DNA from: Flavobacterium psychrophilum
GTDB taxonomy: Bacteria; Bacteroidota; Bacteroidia; Flavobacteriales; Flavobacteriaceae
Direction: 5' to 3'
Length of the DNA stretch: 15,077 nucleotides
NCBI GenBank assembly: GCA_022729635.1
Contig: DZAU01000046.1
Span: forward strand, 2,213 to 17,289
Part shown: positions 13,570 through 15,077 of the stretch, one piece after another
Layout of the letters: each line of letters begins with the position of its first letter
Position numbering within the stretch: the first letter of the stretch is position 1
Notes under the pieces: generated by a model
The model's database searches: none
Told to the model about the DNA's origin: nothing
Seen by the model: the letters and a program-made list of their open reading frames with translations, nothing else
Program-made: the position numbers and the translations under genes

Positions 13570-13601
13570 ACTGAACACTAATCACTAATTACTGAACACT
13601 A
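13570..13601. repeat. ACTGAACACTA direct repeat that includes the permease stop codon
   Basis: ACTGAACACTA occurs at 13570-13580 and 13591-13601, separated by ATCACTAATT, itself made of related CACTAAT units. The last three bases (13599-13601) are the minus-strand TAG stop of the permease gene, so the gene ends inside the repeat. The sequence between this and the element at 13459-13545 is AT-rich with no recognisable feature. Confidence 0.65.
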
Positions 13602-15005
13602 TTCCTTCTGTTTTGTCAAATAATAAATTGGAATTCCAATCAACATAATCAAAACTCCCCAACCACAAGTACTAGTTTTTGTAACCAATAAAGTTAGCGA
13701 AATTATCGCTGAAATCACAATAAACAGCATTGGTAAAAATGGGTATCCAAAAGCTTTGTATGGTCTTTCGGCATCGGGCATTTTTTTTCGGAGGATGAAA
13801 ATTCCGTAAATAGTGAGGATATAAAATATTAAAACAATAATCACCACAAAGTCTAATAATTGACCATATTTTCCCGTCAAACACAAAGCCGAAGCCCAAA
13901 TACATTGCGCCCACAACGCCCAAGCCGGAACACTGGCACTATTAAGACTAGCTGCTTTTTTAAAAAACAAACCATCTTGTGCCATCGTATAATAGACTCT
14001 GGCGCCAGCCATAATCAATCCGTTGTTGCAGGCAAAAGTCGAAATCATAATCATCAAAGCAATAATTAGGGTTCCAATATTCCCGAAAATTACTTGCGAA
14101 GCCACAACAGCAACTCGGTCAGATTTTGCCACAGCAATATCCTGCAAAGGAAGAACCGCAATGTACATTACGTTTGCCATTGTATAAATAACACCTACGA
14201 TTAGCGTTCCAAGAAAAAGGCTTAAGCCTACATTACGTTTTGGATTTTTGATTTCTTCAGCGATAAAAGTAACGCCTTCCCAAGCCACACTCGAAAACTG
14301 TGAACCTACAAAAGCAGCCACAAAAGCTGATAAAAGTGCCATTCCGCTAATAGGAAGCCAAGAATTACTGGCTACATCAAGCGATTTTGAACCCCAAGCA
14401 TCGACCCAATTCGCATCCCAAATTTCTCCTTTGGCGGCCATAAAGCCAAAAATAATCAATCCGAATAAGGATGAAATTTTTATCACCGTCAAAACTGTTT
14501 GCAAAATTTTGCCGTTTTTTACTCCACGACTATTTATGTAAGTAAGTAAAATAATAGTGATAATCGAAACTATCTGGGCTGCATTAAGTTTAAAACTCCC
14601 CATTTCGTACAGAATATTTTCATCACTAAATGGTGGAAAAATATAAGCGGCAAATTTCGAAAAAGCCACTCCAACGGCTGCAATTGTTCCGGTTTGAATG
14701 ACCGCAAAAAAGCTCCATCCATACAAAAACCCAATTAATTTTCCGTAGGCTTCTTTGATATATACATATTGTCCGCCCGCTTTTGGGAACATTGCGCTCA
14801 ACTCACCATAACTAACCGCTGCCGTAATAGTAAGCAAAGCGGTAAGAATCCAAATGGCAATGAGCCAGCCGGCAGAACCTACTTGGCGCACCATATCAGA
14901 ACTTACAATAAATATTCCTGAGCCTATCATCGAGCCCACAACGAGCATCGTTCCGTCGAGTAAACCGAGTTCTCTTTTAAAATGTTCTTGGTTGTTGTCT
15001 TGCAT
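13599..15005 (-). CDS. APC-superfamily amino acid permease
   Basis: A 468-residue integral membrane transporter of the amino acid-polyamine-organocation superfamily, probably importing or exchanging amino acids across the inner membrane. The N-terminus ELGLLDGTMLVVGSMIGSGI (12-31) carries the GSMIGSGIF signature of helix 1, whose broken segment binds the substrate carboxyl group. SYGELSAMFPKAGGQYVYIK follows after helix 2, and VAWEGVTFIAEEIKNPKRN in the middle is also typical of the LAT/YfnA-like branch. Roughly 12 hydrophobic segments are apparent, with a short charged C-terminus. The substrate cannot be assigned. ATG 15005 is well placed before the first conserved residues. A weak -7-like TATCTTTA (15036-15029) lies upstream without a clear TTG partner. 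No metabolic gene is adjacent to suggest the substrate. Confidence 0.92.
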   Translation of the reverse strand: MQDNNQEHFKRELGLLDGTMLVVGSMIGSGIFIVSSDMVRQVGSAGWLIAIWILTALLTITAAVSYGELSAMFPKAGGQYVYIKEAYGKLIGFLYGWSFFAVIQTGTIAAVGVAFSKFAAYIFPPFSDENILYEMGSFKLNAAQIVSIITIILLTYINSRGVKNGKILQTVLTVIKISSLFGLIIFGFMAAKGEIWDANWVDAWGSKSLDVASNSWLPISGMALLSAFVAAFVGSQFSSVAWEGVTFIAEEIKNPKRNVGLSLFLGTLIVGVIYTMANVMYIAVLPLQDIAVAKSDRVAVVASQVIFGNIGTLIIALMIMISTFACNNGLIMAGARVYYTMAQDGLFFKKAASLNSASVPAWALWAQCIWASALCLTGKYGQLLDFVVIIVLIFYILTIYGIFILRKKMPDAERPYKAFGYPFLPMLFIVISAIISLTLLVTKTSTCGWGVLIMLIGIPIYYLTKQKE

Positions 15006-15077
15006 AAAATTTGGTTTTTTTGGTTGGCTAAAGATATACTTTTTTTGGAAATAGCGGAATAGTTGGTTTTAAATTAG

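Noticed and set aside
14248..14541. Plus-strand open frame within the permease gene
   Set aside because: It is antisense to conserved transmembrane segments, with no start context or motif of its own.

Overview
The window looks like ordinary chromosome from a flavobacterium (Bacteroidota, Flavobacteriaceae, probably Flavobacterium or a close relative). Three things suggest this: AT-rich DNA, Bacteroidota-type promoters (a -7 box TAnnTTTG with a TTG about 17-23 bases upstream) in place of E. coli sigma70 promoters, and proteins that read as flavobacterial versions of core families, including a 475-residue DnaA. The genus is inferred from recalled family resemblance; no search was run. There is no rRNA, tRNA, CRISPR array, insertion sequence or phage gene. 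I found no convincing undescribed multigene system. The more unusual content lies between the genes.

Left part (1-3940). On the minus strand are the N-terminal part of prmC (release-factor methyltransferase, cut by the window edge) and a GNAT acetyltransferase. Divergent from them runs ribD (riboflavin synthesis), overlapping a HAD phosphatase gene by 8 bases, then a yigZ/IMPACT-family gene. A hot-dog thioesterase gene on the minus strand converges on yigZ and is divergent from dnaA.

Centre (4032-7550). On the plus strand are dnaA, with one DnaA-box match upstream, a low-molecular-weight protein tyrosine phosphatase 7 bases downstream, a Uma2-family (DUF820) gene with its own promoter, and an RsmI-like tetrapyrrole-methylase-fold methyltransferase. 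A GC-rich hairpin with a T9 tail in the minus direction separates this set from the next.

Right centre (7573-11741). A minus-strand cell-wall and lysine block reads dapF, a RimJ/RimL-type acetyltransferase, mltG (septal lytic transglycosylase) and a DUF2279/YfiM-like exported protein, followed by a separately promoted secreted lysozyme-like protein. DapF makes meso-diaminopimelate, a peptidoglycan precursor, while MltG and probably the lysozyme-like protein cut glycan strands, so much of the block concerns the cell wall.

Right end (11906-15077). htrA, a periplasmic Do-type protease with two PDZ domains, is preceded by three GTTAAA repeats at 10-11 base spacing. It is followed by a 12-bp-stem terminator and a minus-strand APC-family amino acid permease.

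Several intergenic gaps hold different kinds of short, degenerate, often inverted repeats (351-452, 513-539, 2780-2910, 10811-10853, 11762-11882, 13459-13545, 13570-13601). Two of them supply the stop codon of the neighbouring gene, and one contains the start codon of yigZ. These elements and the phased repeats before htrA are the items most worth a second look.
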